A stretch of DNA of 33,215 nucleotides from Streptomyces sp. CBMA156 (GTDB lineage Bacteria; Actinomycetota; Actinomycetes; Streptomycetales; Streptomycetaceae), in the NCBI RefSeq assembly GCF_014596515.1, contig NZ_MSJQ01000405.1, forward strand, positions 1 to 33,215. Reading direction: 5' to 3'. Below, in pieces: positions 1 to 8,450 of this stretch; within the stretch, counting starts at the first letter, position 1; each line of letters starts with the position of its first letter. The notes below the pieces were generated by a model that did not search any database, was not told the DNA's origin, and saw only the letters and a list, made by a program, of their open reading frames with translations. A program made the translations under genes and the position numbers.

Positions 1-1291
1 GTTGGGAGCGGCCGAGCGCGGCGACGGTGTCCGCGCCCCCGTATCCGCGCGCGAGTTCGTCGATGTGCGACGGGCCGAGCGCGCCGGGCAGCAGCGGCCC
101 ACCGCCCGGCACCGGGGTGGCGGCCCCCTGCGCCGGCACGGCGGCCGCCGGGTCCGACGCCGTCCTCCCGCTCCCCGCAAGGCCGTTGATGAACGTCATG
201 AGATCACCGCAGTAGACGGAGGGATGGTCGAAGCTGCCTCCTCCATCGTCGCTCCGATAGCGGTGGGCGTACAGACCGCCACCGCAGGAGCGGACCACGG
301 AGCAGGCGCGGCAGGCCTCGCTCAGCCCGGCCAGGCCGGACTGCCGGGCGGCGATGCCGGGGTGGCGGGCGAGGTCGTCGAGGCTGTGCGCGAAGACGTT
401 CATCCCCGTGACGGGCGCGCCGTCGTACGCGGTCTTCAGGCTGTCGGCCTGCTCGAAGGTCCCGTCCGTCTCCAGGACCGCCAGGTCGGAGGGTTCCAGC
501 CCGAGCGACTCGGTGAGGCTGGAGAACCCCCGCAGGGTCCGGTGCACGGACTCGAAGGTCCGTACGGCGAACGGCCGCCCGTCCGCCTCCCACAGCCTGT
601 GGACGGTCAGCAGCCAGTCGGCGTAGGGGGTGGCGCCCAGCGCGGCGGGGCGCCTGGGCGGCTCGTCCCAGGTGGCGTGCGGGAGCAGGAAGTCCACGGC
701 GGGCGGGCGGAGTTCGGCCAGCGCCCGGTACACGGCCGCCGGGTCGTTCCCGACGTCCATCGTGCACAGCAGCCCGGCGAACAGGTGCCGGTACTCGGGC
801 TCGTTCAGCAGCGCGACGGCCCGCAGCACCTGCGGATGGCTGCTGCGCCCGTCGGCGAACCGCCGGTGGCGGTCGTTGGCGGCCTTGTCGCCGTCCAGCG
901 AGATGCCGACCTTGACGTCCTGCTCCGCGAACAGCTCGCAGAAGTCGCGGCTCAGCAGCACACCGTTGGTGTGGATGCGCAGGTCGAGCGCGCAGCCGGG
1001 CGGGAGCGCCGCCCGGAGCGTCCGGGCGGCGCGCCGCAAGCGGTCCGGGCCGGCGAGCAGGGGTTCTCCCCCGTGCAGGACGACCCGGACTGCGGGCAGC
1101 CGGTGGGCGGCCGCGTGCTCGCCGATGCGTTCGGCGGCCTTGGCCAGGATCCCGTCCGCGATGACCTTCGGGCGGGAGCGCCAGCTGCTGTCCGCGTGCT
1201 CGTAGACGTAGCAGTGGTCGCAGGCAAGATCGCACCTGCTGTGCATCTTGACCACGAACTGCGTCAAAGGCAGCGGCATCGACGTCGTCAT
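1..1291 (-). CDS. fxsB: FxsB1: radical SAM/SPASM maturase of FxSxx-COOH system, C-terminus beyond left edge
   Basis: Reading from ATG 1291, 430 residues are visible without a stop and the frame is open at base 1. The radical SAM cluster motif CDLACDHC (Cys20, Cys24, Cys27) is followed by a VVLHGGEPLL stretch. A SPASM-type region holds the motif CGGGLYAHRY and a final HPSVYC. The family (FxsB) modifies the C-terminal F-x-S of FxsA peptides and is grouped with three-residue cyclophane synthases, so an aromatic-to-beta-carbon bridge is the likely reaction. After the SPASM region a low-complexity linker leads into LGPSHIDELARGYGG. This resembles the start of the extra domain in FxsB proteins with an inactivated HExxH/beta-hydroxylase extension (FxsBH form). 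That domain would lie outside the window, so this assignment is inferred. It lies 61 nt downstream of fxsA1, so the two are probably co-transcribed. No good Shine-Dalgarno is visible; ATG was chosen by homology to FxsB2, which starts a few residues before the same motif. Confidence 0.88.
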   Translation of the reverse strand, partial: MTTSMPLPLTQFVVKMHSRCDLACDHCYVYEHADSSWRSRPKVIADGILAKAAERIGEHAAAHRLPAVRVVLHGGEPLLAGPDRLRRAARTLRAALPPGCALDLRIHTNGVLLSRDFCELFAEQDVKVGISLDGDKAANDRHRRFADGRSSHPQVLRAVALLNEPEYRHLFAGLLCTMDVGNDPAAVYRALAELRPPAVDFLLPHATWDEPPRRPAALGATPYADWLLTVHRLWEADGRPFAVRTFESVHRTLRGFSSLTESLGLEPSDLAVLETDGTFEQADSLKTAYDGAPVTGMNVFAHSLDDLARHPGIAARQSGLAGLSEACRACSVVRSCGGGLYAHRYRSDDGGGSFDHPSVYCGDLMTFINGLAGSGRTASDPAAAVPAQGAATPVPGGGPLLPGALGPSHIDELARGYGGADTVAALGRSQ

Positions 1292-1352
1292 GGGGCTGTT
1301 CGGTTCGGCTCGTTCTGCTCGGTCCGGGTTCCGCTCGGAGGTCCGGGCCGGG

Positions 1353-1538
1353 TCAGATCGAGGAGTTGAAGGCGGCGACCGGTACGAGGCCGGAATCCGC
1401 GCTGGGCAGCGCGCGCTGGAGCCGGGAGGCGAGCTCCTCCGCGCCGAGCGCGGCGAGATCGGCGAGGGAGAGGTGTTCCGGCGTCTCCTGAGGGTCAGTG
1501 AGCTTGCCGGCCGGCCTGGTGCTGGTTACCGGAGTCAT
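1353..1538 (-). CDS. fxsA: FxsA1: FxSxx-COOH RiPP precursor peptide (canonical FNSSI C-terminus)
   Basis: This is a 61-aa peptide whose last five residues are F-N-S-S-I, an exact FxSxx-COOH motif preceded by VPVAA, as in this RiPP precursor family. The leader contains a leucine-rich amphipathic segment (LSLADLAALGAEELASRL) typical of FxsA leaders. ATG 1538 has a Shine-Dalgarno AAGGA seven bases upstream. The peptide is the likely substrate of a radical SAM FxsB enzyme, which would crosslink Phe57 with Ser59 in the F-x-S triad; the bridge is inferred from the family, not seen. It sits between the HExxH gene (374-nt gap upstream) and fxsB1 (61-nt gap downstream), so it probably has its own promoter and is paired with fxsB1. 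Confidence 0.9.
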   Translation of the reverse strand: MTPVTSTRPAGKLTDPQETPEHLSLADLAALGAEELASRLQRALPSADSGLVPVAAFNSSI

Positions 1539-1572
1539 ATTCGTTTCCTTAGGCGCGGTTAGGACCTGCCGA

Positions 1573-1606
1573 GGGTGGGTAAGCCCACCCGGTTGCGACC
1601 AATGTA
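1573..1606 (-). promoter_or_regulatory. fxsA1 leader: perfect 7-bp inverted repeat and possible -10 element
   Basis: GGGTGGG and CCCACCC (1573-1579 and 1584-1590) form a perfect hairpin with a 4-base loop, about 35 nt upstream of the fxsA1 start. On the minus strand TACATT (1606-1601) could be a -10 element, which would put the hairpin at the very 5' end of the transcript. No convincing -35 is visible. It could be an operator or an RNA-stabilising 5' hairpin. Confidence 0.4.
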
Positions 1607-1912
1607 GTGCCCGCGAAGACTCCGCGCGGCACCTTGCGGACTCACGTTGGGCTCCCCGGGCGGCCGACGTCGCAGGACAGCGCGTTGACCCCCCAGAAAT
1701 CACCCGTTCAGCGGTCGCGCACTTCGCCGTGGCGCGCGCCGAAGCGCGTCGCCGGGACGGGCGGCAGGGCGGACAGCGCGACGAACGGCGGGACGGACAC
1801 CGGAACGGGCCCGGAGACGAGAACCAGAGCCGGCCACTGAGCACACCCCGGGCGTGCCCCGCGAAGCACCCGGACAAGCGCGCCATCCGGCCAAGCATCC
1901 GGCGCCCCGGAT
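1607..1912. other. Non-coding gap between HExxH gene and fxsA1
   Basis: About 300 bases between the hydroxylase stop codon and the fxsA1 promoter area. Reading frames cross it on several frames, but they look like GC-rich chance frames with arginine/alanine/proline-rich composition, and no FxSxx-like peptide is encoded. I see no clear terminator or RNA gene here. The gap makes independent transcription of fxsA1 more likely. Confidence 0.4.
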
Positions 1913-3043
1913 TCATTCCCCCGGCGACCCCAGCACCCCCGAAGCACCCGAAGCACCCGGCGCACCCGGCGCACCCGGCGCACCCGGCGCACCCGGCGCG
2001 CGCACGGCACGCACCAGCTCCTCGGTGAACTCCACTCCGCCCGGAGTCAGTTCGCCACAGCCCAGGAGCGTCCGCGCCGCGGCCAGGGTGTGCTCCCGCC
2101 AGCGCACCGACTCCGCGCGCGCACGGGCGCCGTCGCCCGCACCCGCGGCCGCCTCCGTCCACCAGAAGTCCGCCACGCCCAGGTGCGCGTACGTCCCCTG
2201 GAGCAGCGCCCCGGCCGGGCGCAGATCGGGGCGCCAGGGGGCGTGGTAGACCGCCGCGCCGTTGGGGCGGTGCAGCGGCACCAGGTCCAGCAGGGCGCCG
2301 AGCTGGACGTGCAGGAACTCGTGCACCAGGGCCAGCGCCAGCAGCACCGGATCGCCCGGCAGCGAGGCCGCCACCGCGCCGTACGCCCGCCGGGCCGCCG
2401 CGCTGACCGCCTCCCCGCCGGGCGCGGGCCGCAGCGGCACGACGGTGGTCACACACGCCGACAGGGCCGGCGCGTGACGCCGGTGGCGGCGCACCAGGAT
2501 GCTCCAGGCCTCGGCCAACCGCTCCTCCCAGGCGGCGAGTTCGGGGGCAGCCAGCGGACCGGACGGCGGGCGCCCGTAGTCCACCCGGCGCGGCCCGGCG
2601 TGGTCCACCGACGGCGCCCAGCGCAGCCCGTCGCACTCCAGCGCGAGGGCCGGTCCCGGACCACTGCGCAGGAACTCGCCCAGTCCGTCCAGCGGAACGG
2701 CCTCCCCCGCCGCCGCGCCGCGCAGGCAGTCGGCCGCCCAGGCGTCCAACTCGGGCCGCAGCAGCACCTCTTCCCACCGCGCCGGGTCGTCCCGTTGCAG
2801 CGCCCGCACCCGGGCGTACGCCTCCCGGTAGCCGCCGTGCTCCGGCGCCGCCCGGCGCAGTGCCAGCAGCAGCAGCGCCCGCTTGCTCAACTGCCCGGCG
2901 CGCAGCAGCCGGACGGCCCCGGGGCCGCCGCGCGCGCCCGCGATCGCCAGGAACGTCGCCCGGTCCACGCCGTGCCGGGGAAGCCCGTCCGCACCGCGCG
3001 CTCCGGGCACCCCGGCCACCACCACCTCGCCCGTTCCCGTCAC
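1913..3043 (-). CDS. HExxH-type (alpha-ketoglutarate-dependent) peptide beta-hydroxylase of the Fxs system
   Basis: This is a 376-aa protein read from GTG 3043, which has an excellent GAGGAGGAGGA Shine-Dalgarno just upstream; the frame opens earlier, but only with low-complexity Arg/Gly residues. The metal-binding motif HEFLH lies at His241-Glu242-His245, followed by VQLGALLDL and, later, LLQGTYAHLGVADFW. The N-terminal VRLLRAGQLSKRALLLLAL is typical of the HEXXH domain proteins found beside FxsB. The family was first thought to be metallohydrolases and is now named aKG-HExxH peptide beta-hydroxylases, so hydroxylation of a beta carbon in the FxsA core or a neighbouring residue is the likely role. 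The last ~30 residues are a Gly-Ala-Pro/Ser repeat. The gene lies 174 nt downstream of fxsB2 and upstream of fxsA1. Which of the two precursors it acts on cannot be told. Confidence 0.85.
   Translation of the reverse strand: MTGTGEVVVAGVPGARGADGLPRHGVDRATFLAIAGARGGPGAVRLLRAGQLSKRALLLLALRRAAPEHGGYREAYARVRALQRDDPARWEEVLLRPELDAWAADCLRGAAAGEAVPLDGLGEFLRSGPGPALALECDGLRWAPSVDHAGPRRVDYGRPPSGPLAAPELAAWEERLAEAWSILVRRHRRHAPALSACVTTVVPLRPAPGGEAVSAAARRAYGAVAASLPGDPVLLALALVHEFLHVQLGALLDLVPLHRPNGAAVYHAPWRPDLRPAGALLQGTYAHLGVADFWWTEAAAGAGDGARARAESVRWREHTLAAARTLLGCGELTPGGVEFTEELVRAVRAPGAPGAPGAPGAPGASGASGVLGSPGE
1941..1994. repeat. 9-bp tandem repeat encoding the Gly-Ala-Pro/Ser tail
   Basis: Two copies of gaagcaccc (1941-1958) are followed by four copies of ggcgcaccc (1959-1994). 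On the minus strand this encodes a GAP GAP GAP GAP GAS GAS tail at the end of the HExxH protein. Every unit is 9 bp, so copy-number changes keep the frame. Confidence 0.9.
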
Positions 3044-3046
3044 CGG

Positions 3047-3057
3047 TCCTCCTCCTC
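3047..3057 (-). promoter_or_regulatory. Ribosome binding site fixing the HExxH gene start
   Basis: GAGGAGGAGGA on the minus strand ends three bases before GTG 3043. It is the only strong Shine-Dalgarno in the region and favours this GTG over an upstream in-frame start at 3139. Confidence 0.7.
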
Positions 3058-3217
3058 GTCCGTCCGGCCGCCGGCCCGTTCGGCCGACCGGCCGGTCCAT
3101 CGCCCGACCCGCCCGGTCCGCCCAACCCTCCCGGTCCACCCGCGGTCTCCCCGCACCGGGACGGATCAGCCGGACGGCGGCCGGCCATGACCCGGACGGG
3201 TGAGCCGACGGAGGCCG

Positions 3218-4399
3218 TCAACTCCCCGCACGCGCCCGCCCGGCTCCCGCCAGCCCCGTCACCCCCGACCGCAGGCGCCCCGCGATGTGCCGGATCAGCC
3301 GGTCCAGGTCCGCGCAGTACACCGACGGGTGCCCGAAGCCGTCCCCCGCGTACCGGTGCGCGTACAGTCCGCCGCCGCAGACCCGGGCCAGCGGGCAGCC
3401 GGCGCAGACCGGGCCGAGGCCGGCCAGGCCGCGCTGGCGGGCCCGGAAGGCCGGGTGCGCCGCCGCCTCCCCGAAGCCGTGCCGCCACACGTCCAGGCCC
3501 GTCCCCGGGGCGCCGTCGTAGGCCACCTTGAGGCTGTCCGCCTGCTCGATCGTCCCGTCCGCCTCGACCACCACCAGGTCGACGGGCGCCAGCCCGACCG
3601 CCTCGCTGGCCGCCCGGCCGCCGAGCAGCAGCACCGCCAGCTCCTCGAACAGCCGCACCCCGGTCTCCCGGCGCGGTGCGCCGTACCAGCGGTCGAAGGC
3701 GGCGATCAGCCACTCCCCGTACGGGGCGGGCGCCGAGCCCGACGGCGGCGCGTGCGGCACCGTCCGCGGCATGAGGCCCGGCGCCGGCTCCCGCCAGGTG
3801 GCGTGCGGCAGCAGCAGGTCGATCCTGGGCGGTGCGAACTCCAGCAGCGCCTCGTAGGTGGCCACCGGGTCCGCGGCGAGGTCGACGACGCAGAGCAGCC
3901 CGGCGAACAGCTCCCGGTGCCGGTCCGTGCCGAGCAGCCGCACCGCCTCGGCGGTGCGCGCCCAGCTGCCCCCGCCGGAGGGCAGCAGGCGGTGCCGGTC
4001 GTGGTCGGCCCTGGTGCCGTCCAGCGAGACCCCGACCGTGACCCGGTGGCGGTGCAGCACGTCGAGCAGCTCCGGCTCGTCCGCCAGCCGCAGCCCGTTG
4101 GTCTGCACGGTGAACCGCACCCGGGGCCCGACCGCCGCCAACTCGCCCAGCAGCGCGTCCAGATGGGCCGCGCCGACGAGCAACGGCTCACCGCCGTGCA
4201 GCACCACGGAGACCTCGTCCAGCCCGTGCTCGGCCGCGTGCTCGTCGATCCGCCGGGCGGTGCGGCGGACGGTCGCGAGCTCCATCCGCCGCGGCCGCCC
4301 GCGCCAGCTCTGGTCCGCGCCCTGGTACACGTAGCAGTAGTCGCAGGCCAGGTTGCACCGACTGTGGATCTTCAGCAGGAACTGCCGGAACGCCACCAT
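3218..4399 (-). CDS. fxsB: FxsB2: short radical SAM/SPASM maturase of FxSxx-COOH system
   Basis: This 393-aa protein carries the radical SAM motif CNLACDYC (Cys15, Cys19, Cys22), the VVLHGGEPLL segment, and a C-terminal SPASM-type region with CAGC, CGGGLYAHRY and HPSVYC. It is clearly paralogous to FxsB1: the two share IHSRC/MHSRC, FAGLLC, LLPHATW, EQADSLK and AYDGAP. It lacks any domain after the SPASM region, ending with about 25 Gly/Ala/Arg-rich residues. The predicted reaction is cyclophane formation in the F-x-S core of an FxsA peptide. It follows fxsT by 37 nt. The missing extension fits with the stand-alone HExxH gene directly downstream, suggesting a split version of the FxsBH fusion. 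The start region has no Shine-Dalgarno but has a TAGGCT six bases before ATG, as in leaderless genes. Confidence 0.92.
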   Translation of the reverse strand: MVAFRQFLLKIHSRCNLACDYCYVYQGADQSWRGRPRRMELATVRRTARRIDEHAAEHGLDEVSVVLHGGEPLLVGAAHLDALLGELAAVGPRVRFTVQTNGLRLADEPELLDVLHRHRVTVGVSLDGTRADHDRHRLLPSGGGSWARTAEAVRLLGTDRHRELFAGLLCVVDLAADPVATYEALLEFAPPRIDLLLPHATWREPAPGLMPRTVPHAPPSGSAPAPYGEWLIAAFDRWYGAPRRETGVRLFEELAVLLLGGRAASEAVGLAPVDLVVVEADGTIEQADSLKVAYDGAPGTGLDVWRHGFGEAAAHPAFRARQRGLAGLGPVCAGCPLARVCGGGLYAHRYAGDGFGHPSVYCADLDRLIRHIAGRLRSGVTGLAGAGRARAGS

Positions 4400-4405
4400 G
4401 GCGCG

Positions 4406-4411
4406 AGCCTA
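4406..4411 (-). promoter_or_regulatory. Candidate -10 box for leaderless fxsB2
   Basis: TAGGCT on the minus strand is followed by six bases and then ATG 4399. The same hexamer sits seven bases or fewer before the serC GTG in this window. This would allow fxsB2, and perhaps the HExxH gene, to be transcribed apart from fxsT. No clear -35 is visible. Confidence 0.4.
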
Positions 4412-4436
4412 GGCCACTTGGACGGCGGACCGTCCG

Positions 4437-7400
4437 TCACACGTGCGGCGGCTCCACGTCCGAGTCCAGCCGCGTCCCGGCCCGCACCGCGATGGTCGTC
4501 GGGTGCTCCTCCCCCAGGGTGACCCTGGACCGCCGGATGCACTCCGCCCGCAGCTCGGCGGCCCGCTCGGTGTACCCGAGCGCGGCCAGCGACAGCGAGA
4601 GGTTGGAGTTGAGGCCGATGGAGTCGTAGTGGTCCTGGCCGAGGGCGGCGGTCATCAGCGGCTCGGCCTCCAGCTCCAGCTCCAGCGCGCCCCGGAGCTC
4701 CCCGGCCAGCGCCAGGTCGTTCGCGTGGTTCATCATCGCGATCGGGATGTAGAGGTGGTGCGCGCCGAGGACGGTGCGGAACTGCGCCAGCGTACGGCCG
4801 GACAGCTCGCGCGCCTCCGTCGCGCGCCCCGCCAGCCGCAGGTACACCGAGAGGTTGTTGGCGCCGGCCAGCGTCACCGGGTGGTCCTCGCCCAGGTAGT
4901 CGCGGTACCTCCCCAGCGCCCGCTCGGCGAGCGGGATCGCCCGCGTGGTGTCGCCGAGCGCGTTGAGGTCGCTGGCCAGGTTGGTGGCGGCGGCCAGGGT
5001 GTCGGGGTGCTCGGCGCCGTTGATGTCCAGGTAGCGCTGGTAGATGTCCTCGTCGATCTCCAGGGCCTCGTGGTACCGGCCGGCCCGGCGCAGCGCCACG
5101 GCCAGGTTCTTGCGGGCGCGCAGGGTGTCGGTGTGGCCGTCGCCGATGGTCTGCTGGTAGATCCGGACGGTCTCCTCCAGCAGGTCCAGGGCCTCCCGCA
5201 GCCGTCCGGTCTCGCGCAGGTCGCGGGCGTAGTTGGAGGCCGAGGACAGCGCGTACAGGCTGTGCGCGCCGAGCGCGTCGCGCTGCTGGAGGTAGTTGCT
5301 GCGGTGCCGTTCCAGGGCGGCCCTGCGGTCGCCGGCCAGGTAGTCGGAGACGGCGAGGTTGTTGGTGATCATCAGGGTGCGCGGGTGATCGGGGCCCAGG
5401 GTGCGCCGGGCGGCGTCCAGGGTGCGGCGGTCGAGTGCCCTGGCCTCGTCGTAGCGGCCGAGGAAGCGCAGGTCGGCGCCGAGGCTGTTGGCGACGGCGA
5501 GGGTGTGGGAGTGCTCGGGGCCCAGGGTCGCGGTGAAGCGGTCCAGGATGTCCCGGTCCATCTCGTACGCCTCCTGGAGGGCGCCCTGGGAGCGGCGGAT
5601 GTTGCTCAGCTGGGTGCGCAGCATGAGCGTCTGGGCGTCGTTGTCGGCGTCGAAGCCGGGCCCGCCGTAGCCGTCCTGGCGCCAGTGCTCCAGGGTCCGT
5701 CCTGCCAGGTCCCGGCCGGACTCGTGCAGGCTGCGCTTCCACTGGTAGCGGACCGAGTCGATGATCCACTGCCGGACGTCCTCGTCGGCGCTGTCGAGCG
5801 CCCCGGACGGCCAGAGGTGGGGCAGGAGTTCGGCGTACTCGGCCCAGTTGGCGGGCACGTCCGGGTCGCCGGGGTTGGCGGTGGCGAGCGCGGCGTGGAC
5901 GACGCCGCGCAGTTCGGCCCGCCGCTCCTCCTCGACCTGGTCCCGCAGCACGGCCTGGACCAGCCGGTGCACGGTGATGGTCTCGCTGCCCTGGTCGGTG
6001 CGGGCGAGCCCGAACCGGTTGATGGCGCGCAGGAACTCGCCGATCGCGAGCTTGTCGCGGGGCGCGCGCGGGGGCAGCCGCAGGGCGCGGGTGACGGCCC
6101 GGCTGTAGAGCAGCTGCATCGGGATGGCGTCCGGGCCGAAGAACGCGCAGATCTCCAGGATCTGGGCGGCCGGGGCGTTCATCCGGCGCAGTTCCTCGAC
6201 CGAGATGCGCCAGGTCGCGGCGGCCGAGTGCGGGTAGTCGGCGGCGCGCAGCCGGGTGCGCTCCAGCATCTCGGTGAGCTCTTCGTCGAGCAGTTCGAGG
6301 TAGGTGGCGATCGGCATCGACGTCTCCTGGAGCCAGACGGCGGCCTGGCCTACGGCGAGCGGCAGGTCGCCCAGGCGGTGCGCGACCTGGTCGGCGTCCT
6401 CCGGGTTGAGGCCGCTGTTGAAGCGGCGCAGCAGCCGGACGCTCTCCTCGCGGAGGAAGACGTCGACCTCCACCAGGCCGGCGTGCCTGGCCCAGCCCTG
6501 GTTGCGGGAGGTGATCAGCACGTGCCCGCCGGAGGAGCCGGCCGGCTGCCAGGGGGCGAGTTCCTCGGGGGTGCCGGCGTTGTCGAAGACGAGCAGCCAG
6601 CGGCGGTACGGCTGGCCTCGGCGCAGCGCGTCGAGCACCGCGGCGGCGGTGTGGGCGACGTCGTCGCTGGTGGGCACGCCGAGCCGGGGCGCGAGTTCGG
6701 CGATCTTCTGCGGGATGTTGGCGGGTTCCTCGGCGGGCACCCACCAGACCACGTCGTACGCGGCCTTGAAGCGGTGCGCGTACTCGGCGGCTATCTGGGA
6801 CTTGCCGGCGCCACCGAAGCCGTAGAGCACCTGGCTGAGCACGGCGGCGGGCCCGCCGGTGAAGCGGTTGCGGAGCAGTTCCAGCAGTTTGCCGCGGCCG
6901 ATGAAGGCGGCGTTGCGCGAGGGCGCCTCCTGCACCTGCGGGGCGGTGCCGGGGAAGCGGGCGGGGGCCGCGAACTCCCCGCTGTCGGTGTCGGGTTGGC
7001 GGCTGCTGCCGGGCGGGGGGCCGAGTTCGGCGTAGAGCTGGGACTCGGCGCCGACCGCGGAGGAGCGGACCAGCTCGGTCACGGGCTGCCCGGCGAACGG
7101 GCGGGGCACCGGATCGTCCGGGTCCTGGAGCCGGAAGGCGACCAGCGCCGGGGAGCCCGAGACCAGTTCGCGCCCCTGGAGGAGCTGCCAGACCTCGGCG
7201 GCGCGGGGCAGCGCGGTGTACTCGGGGGAGAGCAGCGCGAGCAGCCGGCCCTGGCCGTCGACCGGCCCCGCGACCTCCGGCGGCCTGGCCCCGGTGTACG
7301 GCTCGGCGGCGCTGTGCAGGGAGGTCTGGTAGCCGAAGCGGGTGAGCGTCCCGGCGGCCCACTCGGCCCACATCCGGTCCTCGGGCGCGTAGCTGACGAA

Positions 7401-8450
7401 CACCTGGCGCGGCACCGCGCGGGCTGAGCGCAGGTAGGCGCCCTGGAGCCGGCGGCGGGTCTCGGCGGTGAGCGGGCGCAGGGTGGTGACCCGGCCGTCG
7501 GTGACCCAACCGGCCAGCCGTTCGAAGGCGTTGAGCAGGCTGCGGGCCTCCTGCGGCCGGTCGGCGACGGTGGCGGGCACCTCCTCGTAGGCGTAGAAGG
7601 GCTTGTACGGCACCTCGACGTCGGCCCAGTAGCCGGCCCTGCGGTCGGCGGCCAGCCAGCGGCCGAGGTAGGGGGCGAACGCCTCGCGCGCGTAGTCGCG
7701 GCCGGCCTCCAGCCGCTCCTGCTCGGCGTCCTCGACCCGCATCGGCACCGGCAGGACCCGGATCGCCCGCTCCTCGGTCTCGGCGATGGCGCGGGCGGCG
7801 TCGACGCCGCCGCGGATGTTCTGGGCGCTGAAGGTGAAGCAGTCCACGACGCTGTCGGGCATCAGGACGGTGCAGATGCCGGAGGTGTCGCTGACGCCGG
7901 TGCGGCTGTCGATGAGCACGTAGTCGTAGCCGCGGGCCCAGCGTTCGCGCAGCTCGCGCAGGAACTCGCCGCCGCGGATGTCCCTGCCGTGGTAGAAGCT
8001 GCGCCAGTTGAAGCTGGTGACGGCGGCGGCGTAGGCGGCGTTCTGCCGGCCGGCCGGCAGGAAGTCGAGCCGGCCGCCGGGCGGCAGGTCGAGGGCGAGC
8101 CCGCAGACGTAGCCGTCCAGGCGCCCCGGCTCGTCCAGCCAGGCGGCCGGGGACTGCCCGACCGGCCCGGCGGTGGAGGGCAGTGCCTGCTTGACGTAGG
8201 AGCGCAGCAGGTCGATCAGGCCGTCGGTGGAGTGCAGTTCCGGGTCGACCAGCAGCGGGTGGTAGTAGCGGTGGAGGCCGGGCGCCTCCAGGTCCCAGTC
8301 GACGACCAGGACGCGCAGGCCGCGGCTGGCGAGGATCCAGCCGACGTTGGCGAGCGCCATGGTGCGGCCGGTGCCGCCCTTGAAGGAGTAGAACGTGACG
8401 ACCGATCCCGGTCCGCCGCGCTCCGGCTCCGCACCGGGCTCAGTGGTCAT
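4437..8450 (-). CDS. fxsT: FxsT: FxSxx-COOH system ParA/TIR-like/NB-ARC/TPR protein
   Basis: This 1337-aa cytosolic multidomain protein matches the FxSxx-COOH system tetratricopeptide repeat protein. Domains in order are as follows. Residues ~15-320 form a ParA/MinD-like ATPase with deviant Walker A KGGTGRT (24-30, Arg in place of the second Lys) and DYVLIDSRTG near 180. Residues ~348-480 form a TIR-like fold beginning RQVFVSYAPEDR. Residues ~510-850 form an NB-ARC/STAND NTPase with P-loop GFGGAGKS (544-551), Walker B LLVFDN (619-624), LITSRN and GDLPLA. Residues ~900-1330 hold many kinesin-light-chain-type TPRs with LGxxHPxTL signatures. This is the layout of bacterial NLR-like sensors, so ligand binding by TPRs and nucleotide-driven switching are likely; the ligand is unknown. 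Its ATG lies inside the end of fxsC (11-nt overlap), indicating translational coupling. Confidence 0.92.
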   Translation of the reverse strand: MTTEPGAEPERGGPGSVVTFYSFKGGTGRTMALANVGWILASRGLRVLVVDWDLEAPGLHRYYHPLLVDPELHSTDGLIDLLRSYVKQALPSTAGPVGQSPAAWLDEPGRLDGYVCGLALDLPPGGRLDFLPAGRQNAAYAAAVTSFNWRSFYHGRDIRGGEFLRELRERWARGYDYVLIDSRTGVSDTSGICTVLMPDSVVDCFTFSAQNIRGGVDAARAIAETEERAIRVLPVPMRVEDAEQERLEAGRDYAREAFAPYLGRWLAADRRAGYWADVEVPYKPFYAYEEVPATVADRPQEARSLLNAFERLAGWVTDGRVTTLRPLTAETRRRLQGAYLRSARAVPRQVFVSYAPEDRMWAEWAAGTLTRFGYQTSLHSAAEPYTGARPPEVAGPVDGQGRLLALLSPEYTALPRAAEVWQLLQGRELVSGSPALVAFRLQDPDDPVPRPFAGQPVTELVRSSAVGAESQLYAELGPPPGSSRQPDTDSGEFAAPARFPGTAPQVQEAPSRNAAFIGRGKLLELLRNRFTGGPAAVLSQVLYGFGGAGKSQIAAEYAHRFKAAYDVVWWVPAEEPANIPQKIAELAPRLGVPTSDDVAHTAAAVLDALRRGQPYRRWLLVFDNAGTPEELAPWQPAGSSGGHVLITSRNQGWARHAGLVEVDVFLREESVRLLRRFNSGLNPEDADQVAHRLGDLPLAVGQAAVWLQETSMPIATYLELLDEELTEMLERTRLRAADYPHSAAATWRISVEELRRMNAPAAQILEICAFFGPDAIPMQLLYSRAVTRALRLPPRAPRDKLAIGEFLRAINRFGLARTDQGSETITVHRLVQAVLRDQVEEERRAELRGVVHAALATANPGDPDVPANWAEYAELLPHLWPSGALDSADEDVRQWIIDSVRYQWKRSLHESGRDLAGRTLEHWRQDGYGGPGFDADNDAQTLMLRTQLSNIRRSQGALQEAYEMDRDILDRFTATLGPEHSHTLAVANSLGADLRFLGRYDEARALDRRTLDAARRTLGPDHPRTLMITNNLAVSDYLAGDRRAALERHRSNYLQQRDALGAHSLYALSSASNYARDLRETGRLREALDLLEETVRIYQQTIGDGHTDTLRARKNLAVALRRAGRYHEALEIDEDIYQRYLDINGAEHPDTLAAATNLASDLNALGDTTRAIPLAERALGRYRDYLGEDHPVTLAGANNLSVYLRLAGRATEARELSGRTLAQFRTVLGAHHLYIPIAMMNHANDLALAGELRGALELELEAEPLMTAALGQDHYDSIGLNSNLSLSLAALGYTERAAELRAECIRRSRVTLGEEHPTTIAVRAGTRLDSDVEPPHV

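Noticed and set aside
1941..1994. Short regular repeats considered as a CRISPR-like array
   Set aside because: The units are 9 bp with no spacers and lie within a coding frame, giving a Gly-Ala-Pro tail.
1353..3713. A 786-codon open frame on the minus strand covering fxsA1, the HExxH gene and part of fxsB2
   Set aside because: Its body is Arg/Gly/Ala-rich with no domain and runs in another frame over two genes with clear motifs. Only its last 61 codons (FxsA1) are real.
4443..7427. A 994-codon plus-strand frame antisense to fxsT
   Set aside because: It is a GC-bias shadow: Val/Gln/Gly-rich, no motif, and it mirrors a well-supported multidomain gene.
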